Assembly: GCA_051846895.1 (NCBI GenBank)
Contig: JBPYCQ010000001.1
Span: forward strand, 186,001-250,000
Length of the DNA stretch: 64,000 nucleotides
DNA from: CALKAL01 sp051846895
GTDB taxonomy: Bacteria > Bacillota > Bacilli > Bacillales > Alkalibacillaceae
Direction: 5' to 3'
The notes under the pieces were generated by a model. The model saw only the letters and a program-made list of their open reading frames with translations, was not told the origin of the DNA and did no database searches. Below are positions 8,366 to 16,571 of this stretch, in pieces. A program made the position numbers and the translations under genes. Within the stretch, counting starts at the first letter, position 1; each line of letters starts with the position of its first letter.

Positions 8366-9795
8366 CTCATTTGCCTCCTTAGCTCTCCATGTGACTTAAC
8401 TTCGTTTGGGTATTCAATTCTAGCGTGGAAGATACCATTTAGCATGTCACAAATATCTTGTTCAATGACTAATAAATCATTTAATGTTAATTCGCTGGCA
8501 TTAAGTTGACCATCCATTAATCGATCATAGATGATTGATCTAACAATTTTATGTATTTCTTCTTTAGTTGGCTTTTCTTTTGATCGCACGGCCGCTTCAA
8601 CAGAATCACAAATATTTATTATCGCAGCCTCTTTTGATTGTGGAATAGGACCTTTATATCTGAATGATGACTCTTTAACGTTTGGGTCTTTTTCTTTAGC
8701 CTTATAATAAAAAAACTTCAATAAAGTTGTACCATGGTGTTGTTCAGCAACGTCGATTATTTCTTGGGGTAACGCATATTCTCGCAATAAATTTGCACCA
8801 CTAAATGGATGTCTTAAGATAACTTGGGCACTTTCATCGGGTTGCATTGTATCATGAGGGTTTTTTCCATGTTGATTCTCAATGAACATGTGTGGTTCAA
8901 GAGCTTTGCCTACATCATGATAATAGGAAGCAACTCTGGCAAGTAACCCATTTGCACCTATTGCTTCACAAGCTGATTCACTTAGATTCGCGACCATCAC
9001 ACTATGATGATATGTACCTGGGGCCTCAACGAGTAACTTCCTAAGTAACGGGTGATTCGGATTCGATAGTGACAGCAATTTTGATTCCGTTAACATGTTA
9101 AATCCTGCCTCGAAAAGCGGCAGCAAACCTAAAGTCAAAATTGAAGCAAGAAAAACAGATAAAGCAGAAAAAATAAGTGCGATTAATAATTGTGATGTAG
9201 TAAATGATGTTATATCAGTTAATTCAAATGCAATAACTAAGATGAAGTGTACCGTCATTAACGACGTTGATGTTTTAAATAGTGTTCCTCGGTCTTTTAT
9301 GGATTGGTAAAAATAAATAGCAAACCACTGAGATAAAAGTAAAAACAAAAACACATGAAAAATTTCGTTTCCTGAAATATTAAATACTATCCCACCTAAA
9401 ATTGCCATAATGACAGATGATATAATAGCATACCGTTCACTAACTAAATACTTTACTAAAATGGCATAGGCAGCGATTGGCGTTAAATAAAACAGAGAAT
9501 CAATCGCTGGCCCTAATGATTGGATAATAAATAATAGCAAAATGCTTCCTACACCTAGGAAGCTAGTAGCAATTGTCTTCTGTCTTGACCAATGATCATA
9601 GTGGCTTATTTCTAAATAAATCACGATACTTGAAAGAACAGCTACGGTTAATGAAACGAATAACTGGTTCAACGTAATATTTAATTGCGCATATTGAAAA
9701 ATCATGACAGCTAAATAGACAACCTGTAATATTGTAGCCGAAATAATATAATGGGATTGTTTATTTTTTTGTATATATAACTTTGGTAATTTCAT
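8362..9795 (-). CDS. pgpH: PgpH/YqfF-like c-di-AMP phosphodiesterase lacking the 7TMR-HDED domain
   Basis: PgpH hydrolyses cyclic di-AMP through a cytoplasmic HD domain. Family members are about 700 residues: an N-terminal anchor, a large extracellular 7TMR-HDED domain, seven membrane spans, then the HD domain. This protein has only 477 residues. It begins directly with hydrophobic spans (residues 18-230), followed by an HD domain with HHSVMVANLSE, YYHDVGKALEPHMF and later RHPFSGANLL. The start has a modest site (GGTG) and phoH ends only 26 bases upstream, so no room exists for the missing part. HD residues look intact, so catalysis is likely kept while extracellular sensing is lost. No frameshift is seen. 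Confidence 0.88.
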   Translation of the reverse strand: MKLPKLYIQKNKQSHYIISATILQVVYLAVMIFQYAQLNITLNQLFVSLTVAVLSSIVIYLEISHYDHWSRQKTIATSFLGVGSILLLFIIQSLGPAIDSLFYLTPIAAYAILVKYLVSERYAIISSVIMAILGGIVFNISGNEIFHVFLFLLLSQWFAIYFYQSIKDRGTLFKTSTSLMTVHFILVIAFELTDITSFTTSQLLIALIFSALSVFLASILTLGLLPLFEAGFNMLTESKLLSLSNPNHPLLRKLLVEAPGTYHHSVMVANLSESACEAIGANGLLARVASYYHDVGKALEPHMFIENQHGKNPHDTMQPDESAQVILRHPFSGANLLREYALPQEIIDVAEQHHGTTLLKFFYYKAKEKDPNVKESSFRYKGPIPQSKEAAIINICDSVEAAVRSKEKPTKEEIHKIVRSIIYDRLMDGQLNASELTLNDLLVIEQDICDMLNGIFHARIEYPNEVKSHGELRRQMS

Positions 9796-9821
9796 ATGGA
9801 CACCAACTTTAAATCTCCAGA

Positions 9822-10775
9822 TTATTGTTCGTATGCTTCTATAATTTTTTGTACTAAAGGATGTCTTACAACGTCTGATGCTTTTAAGTAGTTAAATGAA
9901 ATTCCTTTTATTTCATTTAATTTTTGTTCTGCCATTTTTAAACCAGAAGTTACTCCTTTTGGCAGATCAATTTGAGTAATATCACCTGTAATCACCATTT
10001 TTGAACCAAAGCCTAATCGTGTTAAAAACATTTTCATTTGCTCAGGAGTAGTATTCTGTGCTTCATCAAGTATGACAAAGGCATCATCTAATGTACGACC
10101 ACGCATATAAGCAAGAGGAGCAACTTCAATTGTCCCTCGCTCCATTAATCTTACTGTCTGTTCTGCACCTATCACATCATGTAAAGCATCATACAATGGT
10201 CGTAAGTAGGGATCGACTTTTTCTTTCAAATCACCTGGTAAAAAACCTAAACTTTCCCCAGCCTCAACGGCAGGACGTGTCAAAACTAACCGTTTCACAT
10301 CACCATTTCTTAGTGCTTTGGCTGCCATGACAACAGCGAGATACGTTTTACCAGTTCCTGCAGGTCCAATACCAAATACTAAGTCACTTGTTTTCATAGC
10401 TGCAACATAATCTCGTTGCCCTAACGTTTTAACACGGATCGGTTTACCATTTTGATTTTTTGTTATTTCATCCTCAAAAAGAGTCTCAAACTGTTCAATT
10501 TTATCTAATCTCGCCAACTCTAGTCCGTAAATAATATCACGTTCAGTGACATTTATTCCTTTTTTAATCACTTTTAACACTGCTTCAAATAAAGAATGGA
10601 CAATGGCTACATCTTCTTGCTGACCAATAATTTTTAATTGTCCACCACGTGTCATAATTTTTACAGGGATAAATTCTTCGATCTGTTTAATATTTCGATC
10701 ATTTGTACCAAATAAATTTAATGTATCATTATGATTTTCGAGATGTAAATCAATCGTTTGTTGTACCTCTTGCAT
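9822..10775 (-). CDS. phoH: PhoH-like ATPase (YbeZ family)
   Basis: A 317-residue P-loop ATPase of the PhoH family, usually beside ybeY and proposed to act with it in RNA metabolism. An N-terminal KH-like region (residues 1-100) is followed by the ATPase domain with Walker A GPAGTGKTYLAV near 137 and Walker B FVILDEAQNTTPEQMK near 234-250. The ribosome binding site AAGGAG lies 8 bases before the ATG. It lies between yqfD and the shortened pgpH in the same direction. Confidence 0.93.
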   Translation of the reverse strand: MQEVQQTIDLHLENHNDTLNLFGTNDRNIKQIEEFIPVKIMTRGGQLKIIGQQEDVAIVHSLFEAVLKVIKKGINVTERDIIYGLELARLDKIEQFETLFEDEITKNQNGKPIRVKTLGQRDYVAAMKTSDLVFGIGPAGTGKTYLAVVMAAKALRNGDVKRLVLTRPAVEAGESLGFLPGDLKEKVDPYLRPLYDALHDVIGAEQTVRLMERGTIEVAPLAYMRGRTLDDAFVILDEAQNTTPEQMKMFLTRLGFGSKMVITGDITQIDLPKGVTSGLKMAEQKLNEIKGISFNYLKASDVVRHPLVQKIIEAYEQ

Positions 10776-10792
10776 AAATCCGTCTCCTTGAA

Positions 10793-11983
10793 CTAATTTT
10801 CGTCTTCTTTTTCTTCTTGTTTTAATTTTTCCTTAGGGTTAACTTTTACTTCTTTTGATATGTCTTCTATAAGCTTAACAAATAATTCTAATTTTACTTT
10901 ATCATTGTCACGTTCTTCATGCAAAATTTTATAGAAATCCATTTGAATGGATTGTCCTAATTTTCTTTTTAATTGATTTTCAATAGCATTTATTATTATT
11001 TGGTTTTCATCATAATCTTGGGATATTGATTTTTCATCATAGAAATACTTTTTATGAAATGCAAATGGTAGCTCCCAGCTTAGGAAATAAAAAGGTTTCT
11101 TCTCTACCGTTAACAATCGTTTACCATCAGGTTGACCTGCGAAAAATTCCCAATCAGATATAGAAAAAGAATATCTTTCCTCAGGCTCATTAACGAGCTT
11201 TAACATTTCGGTATTTAAGTCAACCGTAGCATTTACATTATACCAAACCTCGGCTATAACTGTCCCATCAGAATTTGTATAAGTATCCCCTTTTTCAGAT
11301 AAATGTCCTGTAACTAAGACATCGCCTTTTTTAACAAAATCATTGACATGAACTAATGGTCGTCCACGTGTAATATACATGTTTTGAACTATTCCTGCCT
11401 TAGTCGCAACTAAATCACTTGGCTCTTTCGACCGATCACTTTTAGTATTTTTGTTTTCTTGTATATTTATGTGAAAAGAACTGCCTGAACGTTTAATTCC
11501 GACATATGATATGTTTTCAATTTTATTCATAATTTCCATCTCAATAATTGAAATATTATCAGTTTGTTGTACAAAATTACCCCGTTTCAAGCCAAGCTCG
11601 TCCACTAATTGTTCGACTTCGTAACGTACTTCTGGACTCCCACCTGCGATTTCAACTTGCCAAATCATATTGGATAAAATAAATAAAAGTAATATAGCTA
11701 GTATGGTGCTTATTGCCATTGGGACCCATTTTTTTCTTCGCTCATATAAATGAGGCAATCCGCCACGATTCCGAAATTTAATTTTACAGCCATATTTTTT
11801 TCGAACTTTTTTTAAATATAATGCATCTTTATATTTCATTGTCAAAAATAGTTCGTGACGGTTTTTACGTCGAAGATTATAAAAAGGTATATTATGGCTT
11901 GTAAGTTCGTTAATCATCTGTTCTGCACGAATCCCAAGAATCACAACATCAACGTATCCATTTAAGAAAAGTTTCCGTTTAAT
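10793..11983 (-). CDS. yqfD: YqfD, sporulation stage IV-like protein, probable AUU start
   Basis: A SigE-regulon membrane protein of unknown biochemical role in B. subtilis sporulation. It has a soluble N-terminal region, one membrane span around residues 85-110 (ISTILAILLLFILSNMIW) and a long extracellular part with an SLBB/RND-like fold rich in beta strands. The start is unusual. The frame contains no ATG or GTG near the expected position. A strong site GGGAGGT lies 7 bases before an ATT codon at 11983, which aligns with the start of B. subtilis YqfD. The only alternative, TTG at 12001, has no site. The ATT starts 1 base after the yqfC stop. Length from ATT is 396 residues. Confidence 0.85.
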   Translation of the reverse strand: MKRKLFLNGYVDVVILGIRAEQMINELTSHNIPFYNLRRKNRHELFLTMKYKDALYLKKVRKKYGCKIKFRNRGGLPHLYERRKKWVPMAISTILAILLLFILSNMIWQVEIAGGSPEVRYEVEQLVDELGLKRGNFVQQTDNISIIEMEIMNKIENISYVGIKRSGSSFHINIQENKNTKSDRSKEPSDLVATKAGIVQNMYITRGRPLVHVNDFVKKGDVLVTGHLSEKGDTYTNSDGTVIAEVWYNVNATVDLNTEMLKLVNEPEERYSFSISDWEFFAGQPDGKRLLTVEKKPFYFLSWELPFAFHKKYFYDEKSISQDYDENQIIINAIENQLKRKLGQSIQMDFYKILHEERDNDKVKLELFVKLIEDISKEVKVNPKEKLKQEEKEDEN

Positions 11984-11984
11984 T

Positions 11985-12281
11985 TTAGTTACCTCCCTCA
12001 ACCGACTTATTTATTTTCACATTGTCGATTTTTCCTTCAATCACAATTTCTTTTTTTAATAAATTCTTTATAACCATATTTTGGCCATGGACAATGACAG
12101 TGCCATTTGGATGTCTCACTTCAATTTCATTAGATTCAAACTTGAGTAAGCCTTGATGATTTTCAATATATAAATGTAAATCACCCACTAATGTGATTCG
12201 TGGGTAATTGAAAATGATATCTTCCGGTAAATTAAATTGATCAGTTAACCAGTTATTAATTTTTGTGCGCATACGTCTCAT
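11985..12281 (-). CDS. yqfC: YqfC family sporulation protein
   Basis: A 98-residue protein of the YqfC/YabP family: MRRMRTKINNWLTDQF, then a beta-rich region (LVGDLHLYIENHQGLLKFES). In B. subtilis it is made in the mother cell under SigE and lies immediately before yqfD, as here. The start is ATG 12281, placed after GGAGG with 7-base spacing; an upstream ATG run at 12299-12305 has no site. YqfC and YabP proteins probably serve spore envelope assembly, but their chemistry is not known. Confidence 0.9.
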   Translation of the reverse strand: MRRMRTKINNWLTDQFNLPEDIIFNYPRITLVGDLHLYIENHQGLLKFESNEIEVRHPNGTVIVHGQNMVIKNLLKKEIVIEGKIDNVKINKSVEGGN

Positions 12282-12402
12282 CTGTAATCCTCCTATCATC
12301 ATCAATTTATGATAAGAAAAGAAGATGTATCACTATATCGTGAAAGTGTTAATAAAACTATTAAAAATTTCTAACCTTTTTTATTAATCAAGCTTTTTTG
12401 CA

Positions 12403-12434
12403 CAAAAAAAACAGAGCGTGAAATCACACTCTGT
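12403..12434 (-). terminator. Terminator of the nfeD-floA operon
   Basis: An 11-bp stem (ACAGAGTGTGA / TCACGCTCTGT, one G-U pair) with a two-base loop overlaps the last codons of the 12424-12888 gene and runs into eight T on the minus strand. Confidence 0.88.
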
Positions 12435-12888
12435 TTTTGCGTTTTGCCATAGGTTGTTGCAAAACTTCACTCATGATAAAGCTTTCTATTAAATGTTTGC
12501 TTTTTAAATTTTGTTTGACTGATAGTGACGAATGTTTTTTGTCTTTTTTGTATAGCGATGTGTTTTTAATTTTGTCTAAATCTTTGTGCTTGTTATCTTC
12601 TATACTTTCTTGTAGACGATCTCTTGATTGTTCAAGTTGTACATACCATTCATTTGATTGATCAATTGATACCGTCTCTACCTCTTGGCTTGGAATTCTG
12701 CTTGAGGTTCTCTCATATTCAATAGGTCTATGACTTTCAATTGTCGTTGGGCGATTGTGTTGCTGCTCTTTAAAGACTGGTCGTTCACTATCATTTTCGC
12801 CTTTATTTTTACCAAACAATCCAGATAGACCTGCTAGTATCGCAATAATGATAAAAATATTGCTAAAAATAGCATCTAAAAAATCCAT
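12424..12888 (-). CDS. Unknown single-span membrane protein downstream of floA (yqfB position)
   Basis: A 154-residue protein with a hydrophobic N-terminal span (MDFLDAIFSNIFIIIAILAG) followed by a short glycine loop and about 120 charged, Gln/Ser-rich, low-complexity residues that are probably disordered and cytoplasmic. The ribosome binding site is AAAGGGGTG. It lies 31 bases after floA and directly before the operon terminator, the position held by yqfB in B. subtilis, but I cannot confirm homology. A role with the NfeD-FloA membrane microdomain proteins is inferred from position only. Confidence 0.7.
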   Translation of the reverse strand: MDFLDAIFSNIFIIIAILAGLSGLFGKNKGENDSERPVFKEQQHNRPTTIESHRPIEYERTSSRIPSQEVETVSIDQSNEWYVQLEQSRDRLQESIEDNKHKDLDKIKNTSLYKKDKKHSSLSVKQNLKSKHLIESFIMSEVLQQPMAKRKNRV

Positions 12889-12918
12889 GGTGTGTCACCC
12901 CTTTTTATGAGGAGTTTC

Positions 12919-13920
12919 TTATTGATCATCATGATCATCGTCTTCAGCTTCGTGTTTACTTAATCGACTAATCATATCTCTCATATCAGTATCAGCAACG
13001 ACGTTTTTATAATTCACATAATCCATGACACCCATATTTCCACTACGCAATGCATCAGCTAAAGCTAGAGGCACCTGTGCTTCGGCTTCAACAACACGTG
13101 CACGCATTTCTTGTACTTTTGCAATGTTTTCTTGTTCTTGGGCAACAGCCATTGCACGACGCTCTTCCGCTTTCGCTTGAGCGATGTTTTTATCCGCTTC
13201 AGCTTGATCTGTCTGTAACATCGCACCAATGTTTTTACCGATATCAACATCAGCGATATCAATTGATAAGATTTCAAATGCTGTTCCTGCATCTAAACCT
13301 TTAGATAGTACATTTTGTGAAATTCGATCTGGGTTTTCTAATACTTTGCCGTGACTTTCTGATGAACCGATTGTACTTACAACTCCTTCACCAACACGAG
13401 CAATTACAGTATCTTCACCAGCACCACCAACTAATCGGTCAATATTCGCTCTAACAGTGATTCTTGCTTTTGCTTTGACTTCGATACCGTCCATCGCAAC
13501 ACCAGCGATGAATGGTGTTTCAATTACTTTCGGGTTAACACTCATTTGAACAGCTTCTAATACATCACGTCCAGCTAAGTCGATTGCTGCACAACGTTCG
13601 AAGCTTAATTCAATATTTGCACGATGTGCGGCGATTAAAGCGTTAACTACCCGGTCAACGTTACCACCGGCTAGGTAGTGACTCTCTAATTGGTTTGTAG
13701 TTACATCAATTCCAGCTTTATGCGCTTTAATTAACGGATTGATCACCATACGTGGTACAACTCGACGTAAGCGCATACCTATTAGTGTGAAAATACTAAT
13801 TCTTACACCTGCAGCTAATGCACTAATCCAGAGTGTGACAGGTACAAATGTAAATAATATGGCAACCGCAATAATTAATACAGCTACCACTATAAGTGGT
13901 AATAAATCAGCGTAGTTCAT
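12919..13920 (-). CDS. floA: Flotillin-like protein FloA (YqfA)
   Basis: A 333-residue scaffold protein of functional membrane microdomains. An N-terminal hydrophobic hairpin (residues 5-48) is followed by an SPFH/PHB domain and a helical region rich in Ala, Glu and Gln (about 225-300, ENIAKVQEMRARVVEAEAQ) that supports oligomerisation. The ribosome binding site is AGGAGG. It is translated from the same unit as nfeD, which starts upstream; the pair is a SigW target in B. subtilis. Confidence 0.95.
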   Translation of the reverse strand: MNYADLLPLIVVAVLIIAVAILFTFVPVTLWISALAAGVRISIFTLIGMRLRRVVPRMVINPLIKAHKAGIDVTTNQLESHYLAGGNVDRVVNALIAAHRANIELSFERCAAIDLAGRDVLEAVQMSVNPKVIETPFIAGVAMDGIEVKAKARITVRANIDRLVGGAGEDTVIARVGEGVVSTIGSSESHGKVLENPDRISQNVLSKGLDAGTAFEILSIDIADVDIGKNIGAMLQTDQAEADKNIAQAKAEERRAMAVAQEQENIAKVQEMRARVVEAEAQVPLALADALRSGNMGVMDYVNYKNVVADTDMRDMISRLSKHEAEDDDHDDQ

Positions 13921-13940
13921 TTATGCATCCTCCTAAATAA

Positions 13941-15269
13941 TTAGTCTTCATGTTTTATTTCTCTAACAACAATGCGAGAACCTTCTACTTTAATAATTTT
14001 AACTTTAGCATCTCGATCAATGAACGAGCCTTCCGTTACGACATCTAATCGATCATTATCAAACACCGCTGTACCAGAAGGTCTTAAAAATGTTAAAGCA
14101 ACACCTTCTTTACCTAATAAGTCTAAACGGTTTTCGTTCGATATATATCCTTGCTCTGTTGATGTACTATCGGACAGTACTAAATATTTAAAAATACCTT
14201 TCTTAACATCGATTTTACGGAATAAAACGATTGTTAAAATGATGGCTACTAAAATAGCAATACCGATACTAAATGCCATATGTCCCATATCGGCACCAGA
14301 GACGAGCATCGCACCTAAAATTGCTCCGGCCCCTATAATACCTAAAATGCCGCTTGGGACAAATATCTCTAAGACGATACAAATCATCCCTACTAACAGT
14401 AAAATTAACGATTCATATCCTGCAAGTCCTGCAACGAGATGGCCATAGAAAAATAGAATTAAAGCTGTTAATCCCATTATACCAGGAATACCAAAACCTG
14501 GGGAGTATAATTCAACAATTAAACCAATACTTGCGATAGAAAGTAGAATTGGGATGACGATTGGGTTCGTTATAAAACGAGCTATATTTTCTGATAAAGT
14601 TGGTTTAACTTCAACAACTTTTGGGTTAGAAATATTAAGCTGCTTGAATAAATCTCTTCTATTTTCGGCAATTCCTTCAGCATATCCAACTTCCAATGCC
14701 TGTTCAGCACTTAATGTTAAAAACTCACCTTTTGGCGCCCCATACTCTGGTAAATCTATTTCTTCATCTGCCATTGCCAAGGCATATAAAGGATCACGAT
14801 TTTTTGCTTCAGCAGCTGATCTCATTGCAGATTTCCAATCGGATTGAGCTTTTTTACTAGCAGCATTACCATCACCAGTAATAACTCCAGCAGCCCCCAT
14901 TCTGGAACCAGGCTTAAAATAGATTTCGTCTGCATTCAAAGCTATGTAAGAGCCAGCAGAAGCAGCTTGGTTAATAATATAGGCAATATTTGGGATTTCT
15001 GTACTAGAAATCAAAGTTGCAATATCTCGTGCAGCTGTTACTTCCCCGCCTGGCGAGTTAATTTCGAAGACGATATAGTCTGCAAAACCGTCTTCAGCTT
15101 CCTTTATCCCACGCTCTAGGAACGCTAATAAACCTCTTTCAACATCATCTTTTACCGGAATAACATATACTACAGATGAATTTGGACCTTCATCAGCAGT
15201 AATTGCTGCTTGGTTAATCCAGAAAAATGATAGGATCATGACAATTATAATTAAAAATTTCTTTTTCAT
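13941..15269 (-). CDS. yqeZ: NfeD family membrane protease (YqeZ)
   Basis: A 442-residue long-form NfeD protein. It starts with a signal sequence (residues 1-25), then a ClpP-like serine protease domain with the conserved EINSPGGEVTAARDIA and NQAASAGSYIAL motifs (the Ser in the latter is the expected nucleophile). Four or so membrane spans follow from residue 235 to 355, and a C-terminal OB-fold domain (about 375-440) ends the protein. It is the first gene of the operon with floA and is preceded by a SigW-like promoter at 15300-15326 and a ribosome binding site AAAGGGGGG. It is thought to work with flotillin in membrane organisation and stress resistance. Confidence 0.93.
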   Translation of the reverse strand: MKKKFLIIIVMILSFFWINQAAITADEGPNSSVVYVIPVKDDVERGLLAFLERGIKEAEDGFADYIVFEINSPGGEVTAARDIATLISSTEIPNIAYIINQAASAGSYIALNADEIYFKPGSRMGAAGVITGDGNAASKKAQSDWKSAMRSAAEAKNRDPLYALAMADEEIDLPEYGAPKGEFLTLSAEQALEVGYAEGIAENRRDLFKQLNISNPKVVEVKPTLSENIARFITNPIVIPILLSIASIGLIVELYSPGFGIPGIMGLTALILFFYGHLVAGLAGYESLILLLVGMICIVLEIFVPSGILGIIGAGAILGAMLVSGADMGHMAFSIGIAILVAIILTIVLFRKIDVKKGIFKYLVLSDSTSTEQGYISNENRLDLLGKEGVALTFLRPSGTAVFDNDRLDVVTEGSFIDRDAKVKIIKVEGSRIVVREIKHED

Positions 15270-15299
15270 TTTAACCCCCCTTTCTATAATCTCTATTAA

Positions 15300-15326
15300 T
15301 ACGAGTATACCAATCTTTTTGTTTCA
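15300..15326 (-). promoter_or_regulatory. ECF SigW-like promoter of nfeD-floA
   Basis: On the minus strand TGAAAC is followed after 17 bases by CGTATTAA, ending about 30 bp before the nfeD start. TGAAAC and CGTA are the SigW-type hexamers; the B. subtilis counterpart operon yqeZ-yqfAB is SigW-dependent. The usual spacing is 16 bases, so this is one longer. Confidence 0.6.
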
Positions 15327-15432
15327 GTACTCTATAATTTAATTTATAAATAAAAAAGGTTTTGCAAACTAGCCATGTTAAATGGCTTAGTTTGGACAAA
15401 CTTACCTTTCGTTTGATTAGTCGCAACTCTTG

Positions 15433-15686
15433 TTTGAACAAATGACAAACCTTAGTTTGAACAATCACAGGCCAACTTTGAACAATCGCAACCCATCTTT
15501 GAACAATTACTTCTCAACTTTGAACAATTGCAACCCATCTTTGAACAATTACTTCCCAACTTTGAACAATCGCAACCTATCTTTGAACAATTACTTCCCA
15601 ACTTTGAACAATTGCAACCCAACTTTGAACAATTGCAACGCAACTTTGAACAATCGCAGAACAAGTTTGAACAATTATCATTTAAC
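15433..15686. repeat. Array of eleven 21-bp direct repeats plus one degenerate unit
   Basis: The core TTTGAACAAT occurs at 15456 and then every 21 bases to 15666 (eleven units). One more TTTGAACA occurs at 15433, 23 bases before the first. Each conserved 10-base core is followed by 11 variable bases. From 15477 to 15602 two variants alternate (core+CGCAACCCATC or TGCAACCCATC, and core+TACTTCYCAAC), giving a 42-bp higher-order period. Because 21 is a multiple of three, several frames stay open on both strands (for example the heptad FEQLLPN), but no start codon with a ribosome binding site serves any of them. The array lies between the terminator of rpsU-yqeY and the promoter of nfeD, outside any recognised gene. 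Nothing else is seen between 15327 and 15432. Confidence 0.9.
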
Positions 15687-15710
15687 AAGAGAAGTTCAAT
15701 AATAAAATAA

Positions 15711-15767
15711 AAAAGTACCTAACAAAATCAACATTATTCTATAAAATGTTGATTTGTTAGGCACTTT
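15711..15767 (-). terminator. Strong terminator after rpsU-yqeY
   Basis: A long near-perfect stem of more than 20 bp (AAGTGCCTAACAAATCAACA pairing with the reverse, shown in part) with a short AT loop just past the yqeY stop, followed on the minus strand by TTTTTTATTTTATT. Confidence 0.9.
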
Positions 15768-15774
15768 CTACTCC

Positions 15775-16218
15775 TTATTGTAAATGATTCATTACAAGTT
15801 GGTTGACTCTTGAGCCATCTGTTTTACCTTTTACCTTAGGCATGACAGCACTCATCACTTTGCCCATCTCTTTTTTAGATGTGACACCAAGCTCTTGAAT
15901 CGTTTCTACAATGATTTGTTCTAGCTCTTCATCAGATAACTGTTTAGGTAAATATTGTGATACTATTTCTAGTTCTCTTTCAGTTTTTTCTGCTAAATCA
16001 TCTCGATTTGCATTTTTAAACTCTTGGAGGGAATCTTTTCTTTGCTTTACTTCACGCGTTAGAACTTGTAACTCATCGTCTTCCGATAATTCTCCACCTT
16101 TTTTAATCGCTTCATTTTGTAGAGAAGCTTTAACCATTCGAATGACAGCAAGTCGATCTTTTTCTTTATTTTTTAATGCGAATTTCATATCCTCGTTTAA
16201 ACGGTCAAGCAAAGTCAT
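15775..16218 (-). CDS. yqeY: GatB/YqeY domain protein
   Basis: A 147-residue protein matching the YqeY family, which shares the C-terminal tRNA-binding domain of the GatB amidotransferase subunit. It begins MTLLDRLNEDMKFALKNK and contains the conserved KEMGKVMSAVMPKVKG near the C-terminus. The ribosome binding site is GAGGGTG. It follows rpsU by 19 bases, a pairing widespread in Firmicutes and Proteobacteria (rpsU-yqeY). The cellular role is not established; tRNA interaction is inferred from the domain. Confidence 0.93.
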   Translation of the reverse strand: MTLLDRLNEDMKFALKNKEKDRLAVIRMVKASLQNEAIKKGGELSEDDELQVLTREVKQRKDSLQEFKNANRDDLAEKTERELEIVSQYLPKQLSDEELEQIIVETIQELGVTSKKEMGKVMSAVMPKVKGKTDGSRVNQLVMNHLQ

Positions 16219-16237
16219 TCAGTGTTACACCCTCTTT

Positions 16238-16414
16238 TTAATTTTTACGCTTTCTTGCAGCTTCTGATTTTTTCTTTCTACGAACGCTAGGCTTTTCGTA
16301 AAATTCACGTTTGCGATACTCAGACAAAGTTCCACTTTTTGAAACTGAACGTCTGAAGCGTCGAAGAGCATCTTCAATTGACTCATTTTTTCTAACGCGA
16401 GTGGTATTTGACAT
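16238..16414 (-). CDS. rpsU: 30S ribosomal protein bS21
   Basis: A 58-residue basic protein (VRKNESIEDALRRFRRSVSK, then the tail EKPSVRRKKKSEAARKRKN) typical of S21, which helps the 30S subunit engage mRNA. Two in-frame ATGs occur; the one at 16414 has a GGAGG with 7-base spacing and is preferred, while 16420 has a site with 5-base spacing and would add two residues. A near-consensus vegetative promoter lies at 16478-16506. Confidence 0.96.
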   Translation of the reverse strand: MSNTTRVRKNESIEDALRRFRRSVSKSGTLSEYRKREFYEKPSVRRKKKSEAARKRKN

Positions 16415-16477
16415 GCTCATCCCTCCCTCCGAATAAAAAGCAAAATAGCATGTACGACCTTCCGCACATCTCTAAAT

Positions 16478-16506
16478 ATTATATTAAACAATAATTCATA
16501 GGTCAA
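16478..16506 (-). promoter_or_regulatory. SigA promoter of rpsU-yqeY
   Basis: On the minus strand TTGACC, 17 bases, then TATAAT: a near-perfect vegetative promoter about 60 bp before the rpsU start. Confidence 0.85.
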
Positions 16507-16571
16507 TAAACAATCAATGGTAATAGTCATGTTTTATTTTTCTCACCATAAAATAGAGTGAGGTGTTGGAC

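Noticed and set aside
8362..9822. Frameshift or assembly error in pgpH
   Set aside because: The gene has its own ATG and a site, and phoH ends 26 bases upstream, so no remnant of the missing domain is left to be out of frame.
13050..13304. Frames inside floA, dnaK, alaS and other long genes on either strand
   Set aside because: They lie wholly within well-supported genes, lack ribosome binding sites and have low-complexity shadow composition.
15433..15686. Possible CRISPR array
   Set aside because: The conserved part is only 10 bases, the spacers are 11 bases and recur in two types, and no cas genes are near.
15271..15702. Open frames on both strands across the 21-bp repeats
   Set aside because: All rely on TTG starts without a ribosome binding site. 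The frames are open only because the repeat length is a multiple of three and has no stop; no single frame stands out.
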